DNA of 45,449 bases from Epilithonimonas bovis DSM 19482. Lineage in GTDB: Bacteria > Bacteroidota > Bacteroidia > Flavobacteriales > Weeksellaceae. A program made the translations under genes and the position numbers. A model generated the notes under the pieces. It was given only the letters and a program-made list of their open reading frames with translations. It made no database searches and was not told the origin of the DNA. Location of the stretch: contig NZ_FTPU01000026.1 of the NCBI RefSeq assembly GCF_900108115.1, positions 1-45,449 on the forward strand. Direction: 5' to 3'. This document shows positions 1-6,850 of the stretch, one piece after another (the stretch's first letter is position 1; every line of letters starts with the position of its first letter).

Positions 1-184
1 CTATTTTGCGAACCGCAATAGAGGGTCTTCCTTCTTTTGAAAATAAACCCTCGAACTCAGCTTCTATTTTATCCCAAGAAATCTCATGCGCTAATTTTAC
101 AAGTGGATGATCCATATTAATAAGCTCGGTAAGTCTGGTCTTGAATAAATTTTGCTGTAAATCCTGTTTTATTTTTCCTAACAT
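1..184 (-). mobile_element. IS5-type transposase, N-terminal fragment (cut by window edge)
   Basis: Reverse translation gives an open N-terminus of 61 residues starting MLGKIKQDLQ and containing HPLVKLAHEISWDK and KEGRPSI. This is the usual opening of large IS5/IS4-type DDE transposases of Bacteroidetes. The frame runs off the left edge with no stop. The start codon is at 182-184 and no longer in-frame start is available. The fragment at the right edge (45120-45449) has the C-terminal signature of the same transposase family on the same strand. I could not pair terminal inverted repeats, so the outer boundary of the IS near 185-260 is not defined. Confidence 0.8.
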
Positions 185-426
185 TTTGCCACTTTTTATA
201 CCCTAAAAATACGATTTTCTGCAATTTTATACAACATTTTTAAGCGAAATTTGATAATAAAATATTGAATATCAAATCGTTGTATTTATTTTAAGGAATG
301 ACTAATTATTATCGCAAAGTCGCAAAAAACATTTAATGTATTTATAAAAGAAAGTCGCCAAGTTTTTCCTTTGCGACTTATAATATAATTTTGAATTTTA
401 GAAACTTTCCGCCTTTGCGATAAAAT

Positions 427-1155
427 CTAAATCTTTTCAAACCTAAAATTCTCTCCAAGATAAGCCTGCCTAACTTCGGGATCATTAGCCAAATCTTCCG
501 GAAGGCCTTCTTTCAGGATTTTTCCTTCGAACATAATGTAGGTTTTGTTGGTAATCGCCAAAGTTTGCTGCACGTTGTGGTCGGTAATCAGTATCCCAAT
601 ATTTTTCTCTACCAATGATCTTACGATTTTTTGGATATCTTCCACTGCAATCGGGTCAACACCGGCAAAAGGCTCATCCAAAAGGATAAAATTGGGGCTT
701 GTCGCCAAACAGCGTGCAATCTCGGTTCTACGTCTTTCGCCTCCGGAAAGCAGATCGCCACGGTTTTTACGTACGTGTTCCAGATGGAATTCCTCGATCA
801 GCTCGTCACATTTTTTTTGCTGTTCTTTTTTGGAAAGTTTGGTAAGCTGCAGAACACCCAGGATATTATCCTCCACAGACAATTTCCTGAAAACAGAAGC
901 TTCCTGAGCCAGATATCCAATACCTTTTTGGGCTCTTTTGTACATCGCGTCCTGCGTTATATTCTGGTTATCAAGAAAAACATTGCCCGAAGTTGGTTTT
1001 ACCAGTCCCACAATCATGTAGAAGGATGTCGTTTTCCCCGCACCATTTGGCCCCAAAAGTCCGACAATTTCACCCTGCTGAACCTCCAGAGACACTCCTT
1101 TTACAACTTTTTTGGGTCCGTATTCTTTGATTAAATTTTCTCCGCGTAAAATCAT
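427..1155 (-). CDS. lptB: LPS export ABC transporter ATP-binding protein LptB
   Basis: The 242-aa product is a stand-alone ABC ATPase that powers lipopolysaccharide extraction from the inner membrane together with LptF and LptG. Visible motifs are Walker [10 protein letters not shown], the Q-loop in [12 protein letters not shown] (the LptB-specific 'EASVFRKL' stretch), the ABC signature LSGGERRR, Walker [14 protein letters not shown] and the H-loop ITDHNV. The length matches LptB. I start at 1155 ([13 protein letters not shown]) because the upstream in-frame extension to 1221 runs into a GC-rich intergenic repeat and has no homology-like character. The product is cytoplasmic and membrane-associated. 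The gene is monocistronic here, and lptF/lptG are not in the window. Confidence 0.95.
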   Translation of the reverse strand: MILRGENLIKEYGPKKVVKGVSLEVQQGEIVGLLGPNGAGKTTSFYMIVGLVKPTSGNVFLDNQNITQDAMYKRAQKGIGYLAQEASVFRKLSVEDNILGVLQLTKLSKKEQQKKCDELIEEFHLEHVRKNRGDLLSGGERRRTEIARCLATSPNFILLDEPFAGVDPIAVEDIQKIVRSLVEKNIGILITDHNVQQTLAITNKTYIMFEGKILKEGLPEDLANDPEVRQAYLGENFRFEKI

Positions 1156-1198
1156 AAAACAAAGATAGATAATTTTCAACTTCTTGTAATAAATATTT

Positions 1199-1304
1199 GG
1201 GCGTGCCCTCCCCCCACACATAGCAGCATCGCGGGCCGGGCTTTATGTTACAAGTCCTCGCTCGTACCTCGCTGCGGGCTTTTCACTGCAATCCCTCACG
1301 CATA
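1199..1304 (+). repeat. GC-rich interspersed intergenic repeat, copy 1
   Basis: The gap between lptB and the methyltransferase contains an unusually GC-rich block beginning GGGCGTGCCC, continuing with GCGGGCCGGGCT and ending in CACTGCAATCCCTCACGCAT. A second copy at 8296-8408 has the same beginning, middle (GGGTCGGGCT) and end (ATCCCTCACGCAT) in the same order. The shared modular layout and non-coding location indicate a dispersed repeat family. From memory, similar blocks are frequent in Chryseobacterium genomes; that is not checked here. Confidence 0.6.
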
Positions 1305-1389
1305 CCGCAGATCGTAAAGATTCAACTTTTCATAAGGCACATTTTACAGTATACATTATACATTGTACATTTGTGAAAAATTCAGAAAA

Positions 1390-2160
1390 ATGCTCATCGA
1401 AAGCCTTCAAAACGAAAAAATCAAAAGACTGACCAGACTTCTTTCTAAAAATCAGGACCGGAGAAAAGCCGGCGTTTTTATTGTGGAAGGCCAGCAGGAG
1501 AACGAGCGTGCACTGCATTTTGGCAACCAGCCCGAAGAATTTTACATCTGCGAAGCGATTTTCAAAGGGAAATTGCCGGATTCTAAGGTACATTACGTGT
1601 CAGAAAAGCTTTATGAAAAAATTGCCTATCGAGGAACAACAGAAGGGATTATCGGGATTTATAAACTGGAACAAAGAAATCTTGCCGAGTTCAAACCAAA
1701 GCAGGATTCGGCTATCATCATTTTAGAAAGTGTCGAAAAACCAGGGAATCTTGGAGCAATCCTTAGAAGCTGCGAAGCCTTTGGGCTTAATGCACTGATT
1801 GTAACTGATCCCAAAACTGATTTTTATAATCCCAATGTCATACGTTCCAGTGTCGGCTGTCTTTTTGGGATGAATATCTTCCAGGCATCTAATGAAGAAA
1901 CGTTAGAATTTTTAAAAATCAACGGTTATAATATTTTTACGACTTTTATGTCAGATGACGCAAAGAAATTACAGGATAAGGATCTGACAAAAAAAAGCGC
2001 TGTATTGTTTGGAACCGAACATTCCGGCCTAAGCGGTTTTTGGAGAGGAAAAGGAGAAAATATATTGATCCCAATGGCGGGTACAATTGATTCTCTTAAT
2101 CTCAGCAATGCCGCTGCCATTACCTGCTACGAAGTTCTGAGACAGAAACTTGAACAATAA
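1390..2160 (+). CDS. TrmH/SpoU-family RNA 2'-O-methyltransferase
   Basis: The 256-aa product resembles RlmB/TrmH-type SPOUT enzymes, which transfer a methyl group from SAM to a ribose 2'-OH in rRNA or tRNA. An N-terminal substrate-binding domain (KNQDRRKAGVFIVEGQQE, about residues 22-40) precedes the SPOUT knot. The three SpoU motifs are present: EKPGNLGAILRS with the catalytic Arg, FGTEHSGLS, and IPMAGTIDSLNLSNAAAI near the C-terminus. I chose ATG 1390 (MLIESLQNEKIKRL) over the upstream ATG 1363, because family members begin close to the 'sLqN.kIK.l..L..k..R' segment. Whether the substrate is 23S rRNA or tRNA cannot be decided from sequence alone. It is transcribed convergently to the small lipoprotein gene downstream. 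Confidence 0.9.
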   Translation: MLIESLQNEKIKRLTRLLSKNQDRRKAGVFIVEGQQENERALHFGNQPEEFYICEAIFKGKLPDSKVHYVSEKLYEKIAYRGTTEGIIGIYKLEQRNLAEFKPKQDSAIIILESVEKPGNLGAILRSCEAFGLNALIVTDPKTDFYNPNVIRSSVGCLFGMNIFQASNEETLEFLKINGYNIFTTFMSDDAKKLQDKDLTKKSAVLFGTEHSGLSGFWRGKGENILIPMAGTIDSLNLSNAAAITCYEVLRQKLEQ

Positions 2161-2187
2161 AAAAACCACTCCTAAAAAGAAGTGGTT
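2159..2187 (-). terminator. Rho-independent terminator for the minus-strand lipoprotein
   Basis: The arms AACCACT (2164-2170) and AGTGGTT (2181-2187) form a 7-bp stem. Read on the minus strand it is followed by a U-run (the A-run at 2159-2165), so it terminates the 2210-2425 gene. It overlaps the 3' end of the methyltransferase gene. Confidence 0.6.
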
Positions 2188-2209
2188 AAAATTCTTAACT
2201 TGGTTAAGA

Positions 2210-2425
2210 TTATTTTTTAGTAGCAGCTGAATCAACTTTAGCAGCAGCACCGTCAACTTTAGCAGCAGCTGAATCAACTTTTACAGCAGCTGAATCAACT
2301 TTAGCAGCAGCAGAATCAACAACAGCAGCTGAAGAATCAGCAGATGCAGTTTCTACCTTTTCAGTTTTTTTACAAGCTACAAGAGCTACAGCAGCGATAG
2401 CAGCTACGAATAATGACTTTTTCAT
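2210..2425 (-). CDS. Small repeat-rich lipoprotein (KVDSAAA repeats)
   Basis: This 71-aa protein begins MKKSLFVAAIAAVALVACKK, a type II signal peptide with lipobox LVAC, so it should be a lipidated envelope protein. The mature part is built from degenerate KVDSAAA/VDSAAVK units, low in aromatic residues and probably helical or disordered. I start at 2425 rather than the longer frame to 2539, because the signal peptide begins exactly there. A paralogue with a near-identical signal peptide lies at 4302-4571. Both genes share a promoter architecture: a TAnnTTTG box and a palindrome TTGTAAA...TTTACAA about 45 nt upstream of it. Function unknown. Possibly a murein-lipoprotein-like or stress-induced filler, by inference only. 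Confidence 0.8.
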   Translation of the reverse strand: MKKSLFVAAIAAVALVACKKTEKVETASADSSAAVVDSAAAKVDSAAVKVDSAAAKVDGAAAKVDSAATKK

Positions 2426-2476
2426 AATAATTAAATTTAAATTGTTAGTTAATAGATTGTCCTCATTTGAACAGAG

Positions 2477-2550
2477 CAAAATTATGACAATAAATAAATT
2501 TGGTATTTGAAAATTAATTGTAATATATTTGTAAAACACGATTTACAAAT
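2477..2550 (-). promoter_or_regulatory. Lipoprotein promoter with upstream palindrome
   Basis: On the minus strand a TAATTTTG -7 box occupies 2484-2477, about 52 nt before the lipoprotein start. Upstream of it, arms ATTTGTAAA (2527-2535) and TTTACAAAT (2542-2550) form a perfect 9-bp inverted repeat. The paralogous lipoprotein promoter has the same arms at nearly the same spacing, which suggests a shared activator site. Confidence 0.5.
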
Positions 2551-2591
2551 AAGTCTAACTGTAAATCAATTAATTAAGAATAAATTTAGTT

Positions 2592-3689
2592 TTGAGCGAT
2601 ATAGAATTTTCATATTTTCAATCCTTAAAAAATGCGATTCAGGATAAATATCTTGAAACTCATTCACCATCACACGACGATATCTCGAAATGGCGGGGTA
2701 TTGACATCATTTATTTTCAGGAAGATCTTAGACAAAAGGCAAAAGGCAACATTAGCGAAAAGACATTTTACACCTACTTTAAAAATAACGCACAGGAAAA
2801 AACGCCGCGGATCGATATGCTGAACATCTTGTCTGTATATGTTGGATACAGCTCCTGGTTTGAGTTTAAAAAGAAAAACCCGGTTTCTCTCCCGACGCCT
2901 AAGCCTGAAATAGTAGAAGAAAAAAATTCACCCGAGACAGCAGAGCAGATTAACACAAATCAGGCTCCTGAAAGCTCTGACTTAAGCCCTACTAAGCAAC
3001 AACCTGTTTCTATAGACAACCAGGCCGTCGATGAGATTAATAATCAGATTGCGAACCGCAGCCAACATTCTAACTTCCTAAAAAGATATCTATGGCTGGG
3101 AATCTCGATTTTTCTGTTTGCTGTCGTTTTAGTTCTTGTATTTTATGACAATCTTTTTTACAAAAAATACACTTATGCATTTATAGATGCGGACAGGAAC
3201 TCATCCATAAAGGGTGAACTGGACGTTAAAATCATCCGTGAAAACGAATCTCCCATTCTCTTTAAGGTGAAGCCTAATGCACCTTTTGTCTACGAAACAA
3301 AGAGCAAAAACCTTAAAATGGAGATCTCATCACCTTTCTACAAATCTGAAACCATTACCCGAGATCTAACCAATGCACCAGACACTGAAAATATAGAACT
3401 TAAACCCAACGAGTATGCTGTACAACTGTATTACTACTCCAAATCGATTAAAGATTTTAAGAAAAAAACAAGCGAACTTAATAAACTCATCAGCGATAAC
3501 GCCCTGATTTATCAGGTGGTAGACAGCGACATCTATGGGATAGAAACCCTGGATAAACAAAAATACATTTCCTTGGTCACACTTCCTACAACGTCTCTTG
3601 AAAATCTGGAAGTAATTGATTCTCAAATGAAAAATGGGAAAATTGTTATGATTAAATTCAAAATTACAGACGATGAAAAAAAGAAATAA
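2592..3689 (+). CDS. Single-pass membrane protein with N-terminal HTH-like region
   Basis: I do not recognise a named family for this 365-aa protein. Residues 1-90 are soluble and contain SEKTFYTYFKN followed by MLNILSVYVGYSSWFEF, which resembles a small DNA- or protein-binding helical domain seen in flavobacterial regulators. A Pro/Gln/Asn-rich linker follows (about 95-160). One strong transmembrane segment (YLWLGISIFLFAVVLVLVFY, about 172-191) separates it from a C-terminal domain of about 170 residues predicted to be periplasmic. The start is a TTG at 2592, with no in-frame ATG nearby. The layout (cytoplasmic helical domain, TM, exported domain) is like an anti-sigma or ToxR-type transmembrane regulator, but that is inference. 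It overlaps the next gene by 17 nt, so the two are translationally coupled. Confidence 0.75.
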   Translation: MSDIEFSYFQSLKNAIQDKYLETHSPSHDDISKWRGIDIIYFQEDLRQKAKGNISEKTFYTYFKNNAQEKTPRIDMLNILSVYVGYSSWFEFKKKNPVSLPTPKPEIVEEKNSPETAEQINTNQAPESSDLSPTKQQPVSIDNQAVDEINNQIANRSQHSNFLKRYLWLGISIFLFAVVLVLVFYDNLFYKKYTYAFIDADRNSSIKGELDVKIIRENESPILFKVKPNAPFVYETKSKNLKMEISSPFYKSETITRDLTNAPDTENIELKPNEYAVQLYYYSKSIKDFKKKTSELNKLISDNALIYQVVDSDIYGIETLDKQKYISLVTLPTTSLENLEVIDSQMKNGKIVMIKFKITDDEKKK

Positions 3690-4269
3690 CAGAAAGGCTA
3701 CGTTGATTGGCCTCTTCACAATTCTTGCTGTTGTTGCCTCTTGCAACAAAAAATACGACGGCGACGGATCTTCTATAGAAAGCATAAAATATAAGAACAA
3801 CCAAAAAACTTATTCTAAAACAAAACTGGACAGTGTGCAGGCTATCAACCTCATCACGACTCAGAAAGTAAAAGATTTATTGGAGTTATCTACTCTTTAT
3901 ACGTCGGGTAATAAGGATACTGAGATTGATTCGGTGATATATACACAGATGCAGGCTCACTTTTTAAGCAAAGATTCTAATAATCTAAAGCCACTTCTGC
4001 ACGAGATGGACAGCCTTAAAGTCCGTTATGTAAAAGTCAATAATTTAACGACATCCAAATCGATTCGGGAAAAAGACACTTTGGATTTCGCAAACTTCGA
4101 TGTGGAGTATTACGACAATAGAAAAACTTATATAGCCACGGTCAACAGAAATGCACAATACATGTTAAAAGCATCGCCGGTGCAGTTTAAAAAAGAATTT
4201 AAATTTTATTTTATCCACTTTTATCAGAAAAAAGCAGACAGCATAACAAAAGAAAAAGCCGCTAAATAA
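3673..4269 (+). CDS. Hypothetical lipoprotein coupled to the upstream membrane protein
   Basis: The 198-aa product has a signal peptide with lipobox VVASC (Cys at about residue 24), so it is probably a lipoprotein. The mature region is charged and mixed alpha/beta (KLDSVQAINLITTQKVKDLLELS, DTLDFANFDVEYYDN), with no recognised domain. Its start codon lies inside the upstream gene (17-nt overlap), pointing to co-expression and probably a joint function at the envelope. The gene ends in a perfect 12-bp terminator stem. Confidence 0.75.
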   Translation: MKKRNNRKATLIGLFTILAVVASCNKKYDGDGSSIESIKYKNNQKTYSKTKLDSVQAINLITTQKVKDLLELSTLYTSGNKDTEIDSVIYTQMQAHFLSKDSNNLKPLLHEMDSLKVRYVKVNNLTTSKSIREKDTLDFANFDVEYYDNRKTYIATVNRNAQYMLKASPVQFKKEFKFYFIHFYQKKADSITKEKAAK

Positions 4270-4281
4270 TAGCGGCTTTTT
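4253..4281 (+). terminator. Bidirectional rho-independent terminator
   Basis: A perfect 12-bp stem, AAAAAGCCGCTA / TAGCGGCTTTTT with a 5-nt loop, overlaps the end of the 3673-4269 gene. The A and T runs on both flanks let it also stop transcription from the convergent lipoprotein gene at 4302-4571. Confidence 0.85.
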
Positions 4282-4301
4282 CAGTAATTAGAATGATCTA
4301 A

Positions 4302-4571
4302 TTATTTTTTGATTTCTTCTTTAGCAGCTTTCTCGTCAGCTTTTACTTCAGCTTTAGCAGCTTTTTCGTCAGCTTTTACTTCAGCTTTAGCAGAATTGGC
4401 AGTAGCTTTAACAGAATCAACTGTAGCAGTTTTAGTAGAATCGATAGCAGCAACAGCAGAATCAGCTGTAGCGTCTACTGAATCAACAGCAGCAGCTTCT
4501 ACTTTATCAGTTTTTTTACAAGCTACAAGAGCGATAGCAGCAATAGCAGCTACAAATAATGACTTTTTCAT
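4302..4571 (-). CDS. Small repeat-rich lipoprotein, paralogue of 2210-2425
   Basis: This 89-aa protein has almost the same signal peptide as the other small lipoprotein (MKKSLFVAAIAAIALVACKK, lipobox LVAC). The mature part has VDS/ADS-rich units followed by tandem AEVKADEKAAK repeats, giving an amphipathic Ala/Lys/Glu helix reminiscent of apolipoprotein or LEA-like repeats. It is on the same strand as its paralogue, with the 2592/3673 gene pair lying between them, so a local duplication or insertion is likely. Its promoter has a TAnnTTTG-type box and an upstream TTGTAAA/TTTACAA palindrome. No function is assigned. Confidence 0.8.
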   Translation of the reverse strand: MKKSLFVAAIAAIALVACKKTDKVEAAAVDSVDATADSAVAAIDSTKTATVDSVKATANSAKAEVKADEKAAKAEVKADEKAAKEEIKK

Positions 4572-4637
4572 GTTCTAAAAATTTAAATTAATTATTGTGA
4601 TATTTTTTTTTCTGATTGTTGATCAATCTTTACATGA

Positions 4638-4706
4638 CAAAAGTAGTATCCAAATCTAAAAATCCCGAATAAATAGCTTGTAAACCTATTGTAAAGCATT
4701 TTACAA
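4638..4706 (-). promoter_or_regulatory. Promoter and palindrome of second small lipoprotein
   Basis: A TACTTTTG -7 box lies on the minus strand at 4645-4638. Inverted-repeat arms TTGTAAA (4689-4695) and TTTACAA (4700-4706) lie about 45 nt upstream of it. This is the same arrangement as at the paralogous lipoprotein promoter (2477-2550). Confidence 0.5.
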
Positions 4707-4735
4707 ATAAAATACACTAACAATCAGTCACTTAA

Positions 4736-5305
4736 TTAAAATTCGAAATATCTGTCTGGTGTAATTAATCCATCTAATGGGAAGTCTGTAACTGATTTGT
4801 CATTAATATCCTTATTAGGATTAAAGAAATTAAGTCCTATTTTTTTACGAATCCCTAAATGGTGTGCAAAGAATTGATCATAAAATCCTTTTCCGTATCC
4901 AATCCTGTTTCCGAAACGGTCACAGTATAATAATGGTGTAAGAACGTAGTCATATTCAACAATTACACTCTTATCAGAGGCCGGCTCTGGGATTCCCCAG
5001 CTTTTGATTTTGAATTCTGTATCCGGAAAAATCTCTACAGAAATCATTTTGCCATCCTGAATTTTTGGAACAAAAATCCTATTATTATTTTCAAAAAAAT
5101 ATTCAATAAAAATTTTTGTATTAACCTCATTAAATTTCTTAATAGGTAAAAAGACACTAATTATTTGATTTTCAATACTATTAAATTGTAAAATAAATTG
5201 CTTGAAGATTTTTTGAGATAAAAAATCGACCTCATGCTGTGATAAGGCCATTCTTTTGGCTTTATAAATAGTTCTGAGCTCTGTTTTTGAAAGGCCTGAA
5301 TTCAT
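4736..5305 (-). CDS. 5-formyltetrahydrofolate cyclo-ligase
   Basis: The 189-aa product should convert 5-formyl-THF to 5,10-methenyl-THF with ATP. It begins with the basic N-terminal helix typical of the family (SKTELRTIYKAKRMAL, substrate/ATP contacts). The C-terminal signature YDYVLTPLLYCDRFGNRIGYGKGFYDQFF carries the G-R-x-G-x-G-K-G-(F/Y)-Y-D nucleotide-binding loop. I start at ATG 5305; the longer frame would overlap the ferredoxin gene, which ends at 5307. It is the last gene of a minus-strand run trhO-trhP-ferredoxin-5FCL, with a 1-nt gap from the ferredoxin. Confidence 0.93.
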   Translation of the reverse strand: MNSGLSKTELRTIYKAKRMALSQHEVDFLSQKIFKQFILQFNSIENQIISVFLPIKKFNEVNTKIFIEYFFENNNRIFVPKIQDGKMISVEIFPDTEFKIKSWGIPEPASDKSVIVEYDYVLTPLLYCDRFGNRIGYGKGFYDQFFAHHLGIRKKIGLNFFNPNKDINDKSVTDFPLDGLITPDRYFEF

Positions 5306-5306
5306 T

Positions 5307-5537
5307 CTAAATCTCTTTGACCGAAATAATATTAACTGGACAAGCTTTCGCTGCTTTTTCGCAAGGTTCAAAAGCATCGTGCTGCGGTGTTTTTATTGTA
5401 TAGAATCCTTTCTTATCGGTAGCTTTCAGCAAAACCGACTTACCATCCTTTTTAGACATTCTGAAAAAGTCCGGCGCAAATTCCGCACAATAATTACAAC
5501 CAATACATTTATCCCGCTGAAGTGTTACAATTACCAT
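5307..5537 (-). CDS. Ferredoxin, single 4Fe-4S type
   Basis: This 76-aa electron carrier has the ligand pattern CIGCNYC near the N-terminus and CEKAAKACPV near the C-terminus, suited to one 4Fe-4S cluster. The C-terminal half is the acidic/hydrophobic fold of single-cluster ferredoxins. It lies 60 nt downstream of trhP and 1 nt before the 5-FCL gene, in one transcription unit. Because U32-family tRNA hydroxylation proteins are linked to Fe-S metabolism, a role as electron donor for tRNA modification is a reasonable inference, but it is not shown. Confidence 0.88.
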   Translation of the reverse strand: MVIVTLQRDKCIGCNYCAEFAPDFFRMSKKDGKSVLLKATDKKGFYTIKTPQHDAFEPCEKAAKACPVNIISVKEI

Positions 5538-5597
5538 TTTTAGTTTAAGGTTTAAGATTCAAGGTTTAACAATGTTAACTTGAAACTCCGAATTGCT

Positions 5598-6842
5598 TTA
5601 TGCCTGAACTATTTTATACAGCTTATCCGAAGGGCGAACTCTGAAATCGGTTTTGAAAGTAATCACATCAGACTTTATCGCTTTTTCAGAATCCGGCTTT
5701 TCATCTACTTGCATCGTTTCAATCACCATTTCCTGAGAACCGGTGGTTGGCCCTTGGATCAAAACCTTGTCTCCAACTGTCAGATCATAAGCTTCTATAA
5801 GAAATTCTGCAACATTGGACTTCGGATAAAAATGGCGACCTTTTCCAATGTAAACTTTCTTCTGAGTGGCGCTGGAACCAGAATTATGAGACCACTCTCC
5901 CAACTCCTGTCCAAGGTAATAGCCGCTCCAGAATCCTCTGTTGTAAACAGTTTCCAGCTGCTTCATCCATTCCGCAACTTTCTCTTGGGAAAAAGTACCT
6001 TCTGCAATAGAATCAATTGCTTCTCTGTATGCTTTGACAACCGTCGCGACATATTCCGGTGCACGTCCGCGGCCTTCAATTTTCAGAACTTTCACGCCTG
6101 CATCCACGATTTGGTCAAGGAAACCTATGGTGCAAAGATCTTTTGGAGACATCATATATTCGTTATCCAGTTCGATTTCGAAACCTGTCTCCTGGTCGAT
6201 GACTGTATACTTTTTTCTGCAGTTTTGCTTGCAGGCACCTCTGTTCGCAGAAGAATTAGCCGAATGCAGGCTCAGGTAACATTTTCCGGAAACGGCCATA
6301 CAGAGCGCTCCGTGTCCAAAAATCTCAATTTCTACCAGATTTCCGGAAGGCCCTCTAACATCGTCTTTTACAATCTGGTCACAGATCTTTTTTATCTGAG
6401 TGATGCTCAGTTCCCGGCTCATTACCATTGTATCGGCAAAAAGCGCATAAAACTTAACCGTTTCAATGTTTGTGATATTGATCTGCGTAGAAATATGGAC
6501 TTCCAGTCCGATTTGTCTCGCATACGAAATCACCGCCTGGTCCATCGCAATAACAGCCGTTAGATTAGCCGCTTTTGCTTTGTATAGAAGGGTTTTTATG
6601 ATAGATAGATCGTGATCGTAAATAATTGTGTTGAGTGTGAGATAAGTTCTCACGCCTTTTTCGCTGCAGCGTCTGCTGATTTCCGGAAGGTCGTCAATCG
6701 TAAAATTCATTGACGCTCTTGCACGCATATTCAACTGTTCTACACCAAAATAAATGGAATCTGCACCATTGTCCAAAGCTGCCTGCATTGCTGTAAAATC
6801 GCCGGCCGGCGCCATCAGTTCTATTTTACCGTTGTTTGTCAT
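5598..6842 (-). CDS. trhP: tRNA 5-hydroxyuridine synthesis protein TrhP (peptidase U32 family)
   Basis: The 414-aa protein has the U32 'peptidase' N-terminal domain (IELMAPAGD, then GVEQLNMRARASMNF) and the U32 signature in FGHGALCMAVSGKCYLS plus NRGACKQNCR, whose cysteines are candidate Fe-S ligands. A C-terminal U32 beta-barrel (about 325-413) ends in VRPSDKLYKIV. TrhP/YegQ makes 5-hydroxyuridine at tRNA position 34 by the prephenate-dependent, O2-independent route. It sits 8 nt downstream of trhO, which makes the same modification using O2. Family assignment is secure; the exact substrate is taken from E. coli knowledge. Confidence 0.9.
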   Translation of the reverse strand: MTNNGKIELMAPAGDFTAMQAALDNGADSIYFGVEQLNMRARASMNFTIDDLPEISRRCSEKGVRTYLTLNTIIYDHDLSIIKTLLYKAKAANLTAVIAMDQAVISYARQIGLEVHISTQINITNIETVKFYALFADTMVMSRELSITQIKKICDQIVKDDVRGPSGNLVEIEIFGHGALCMAVSGKCYLSLHSANSSANRGACKQNCRKKYTVIDQETGFEIELDNEYMMSPKDLCTIGFLDQIVDAGVKVLKIEGRGRAPEYVATVVKAYREAIDSIAEGTFSQEKVAEWMKQLETVYNRGFWSGYYLGQELGEWSHNSGSSATQKKVYIGKGRHFYPKSNVAEFLIEAYDLTVGDKVLIQGPTTGSQEMVIETMQVDEKPDSEKAIKSDVITFKTDFRVRPSDKLYKIVQA

Positions 6843-6850
6843 CTTAGATT

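Noticed and set aside
318-382. Inverted words AAGTCGCAAA / TTTGCGACTT downstream of lptB
   Set aside because: The arms are far apart (about 45 nt) with several related words between them. It could be a weak terminator or repeat, but no clear structure can be supported.
545-1134. Two plus-strand open frames (545-907 and 631-1134) opposite lptB
   Set aside because: They lie wholly inside the secure lptB gene on the other strand and show no domain-like composition.
2210-4571. Tandem repeats in the two lipoprotein genes as a possible CRISPR-like array
   Set aside because: The repeats are in-frame amino-acid repeats (KVDSAAA, AEVKADEKAAK) within coding sequence, with no unique spacers.
5580-6563. 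Long plus-strand open frame (327 codons) opposite trhP
   Set aside because: It is the antisense of a complete TrhP with clear motifs. The translation is rich in Ser/Arg/His and lacks any fold signature.
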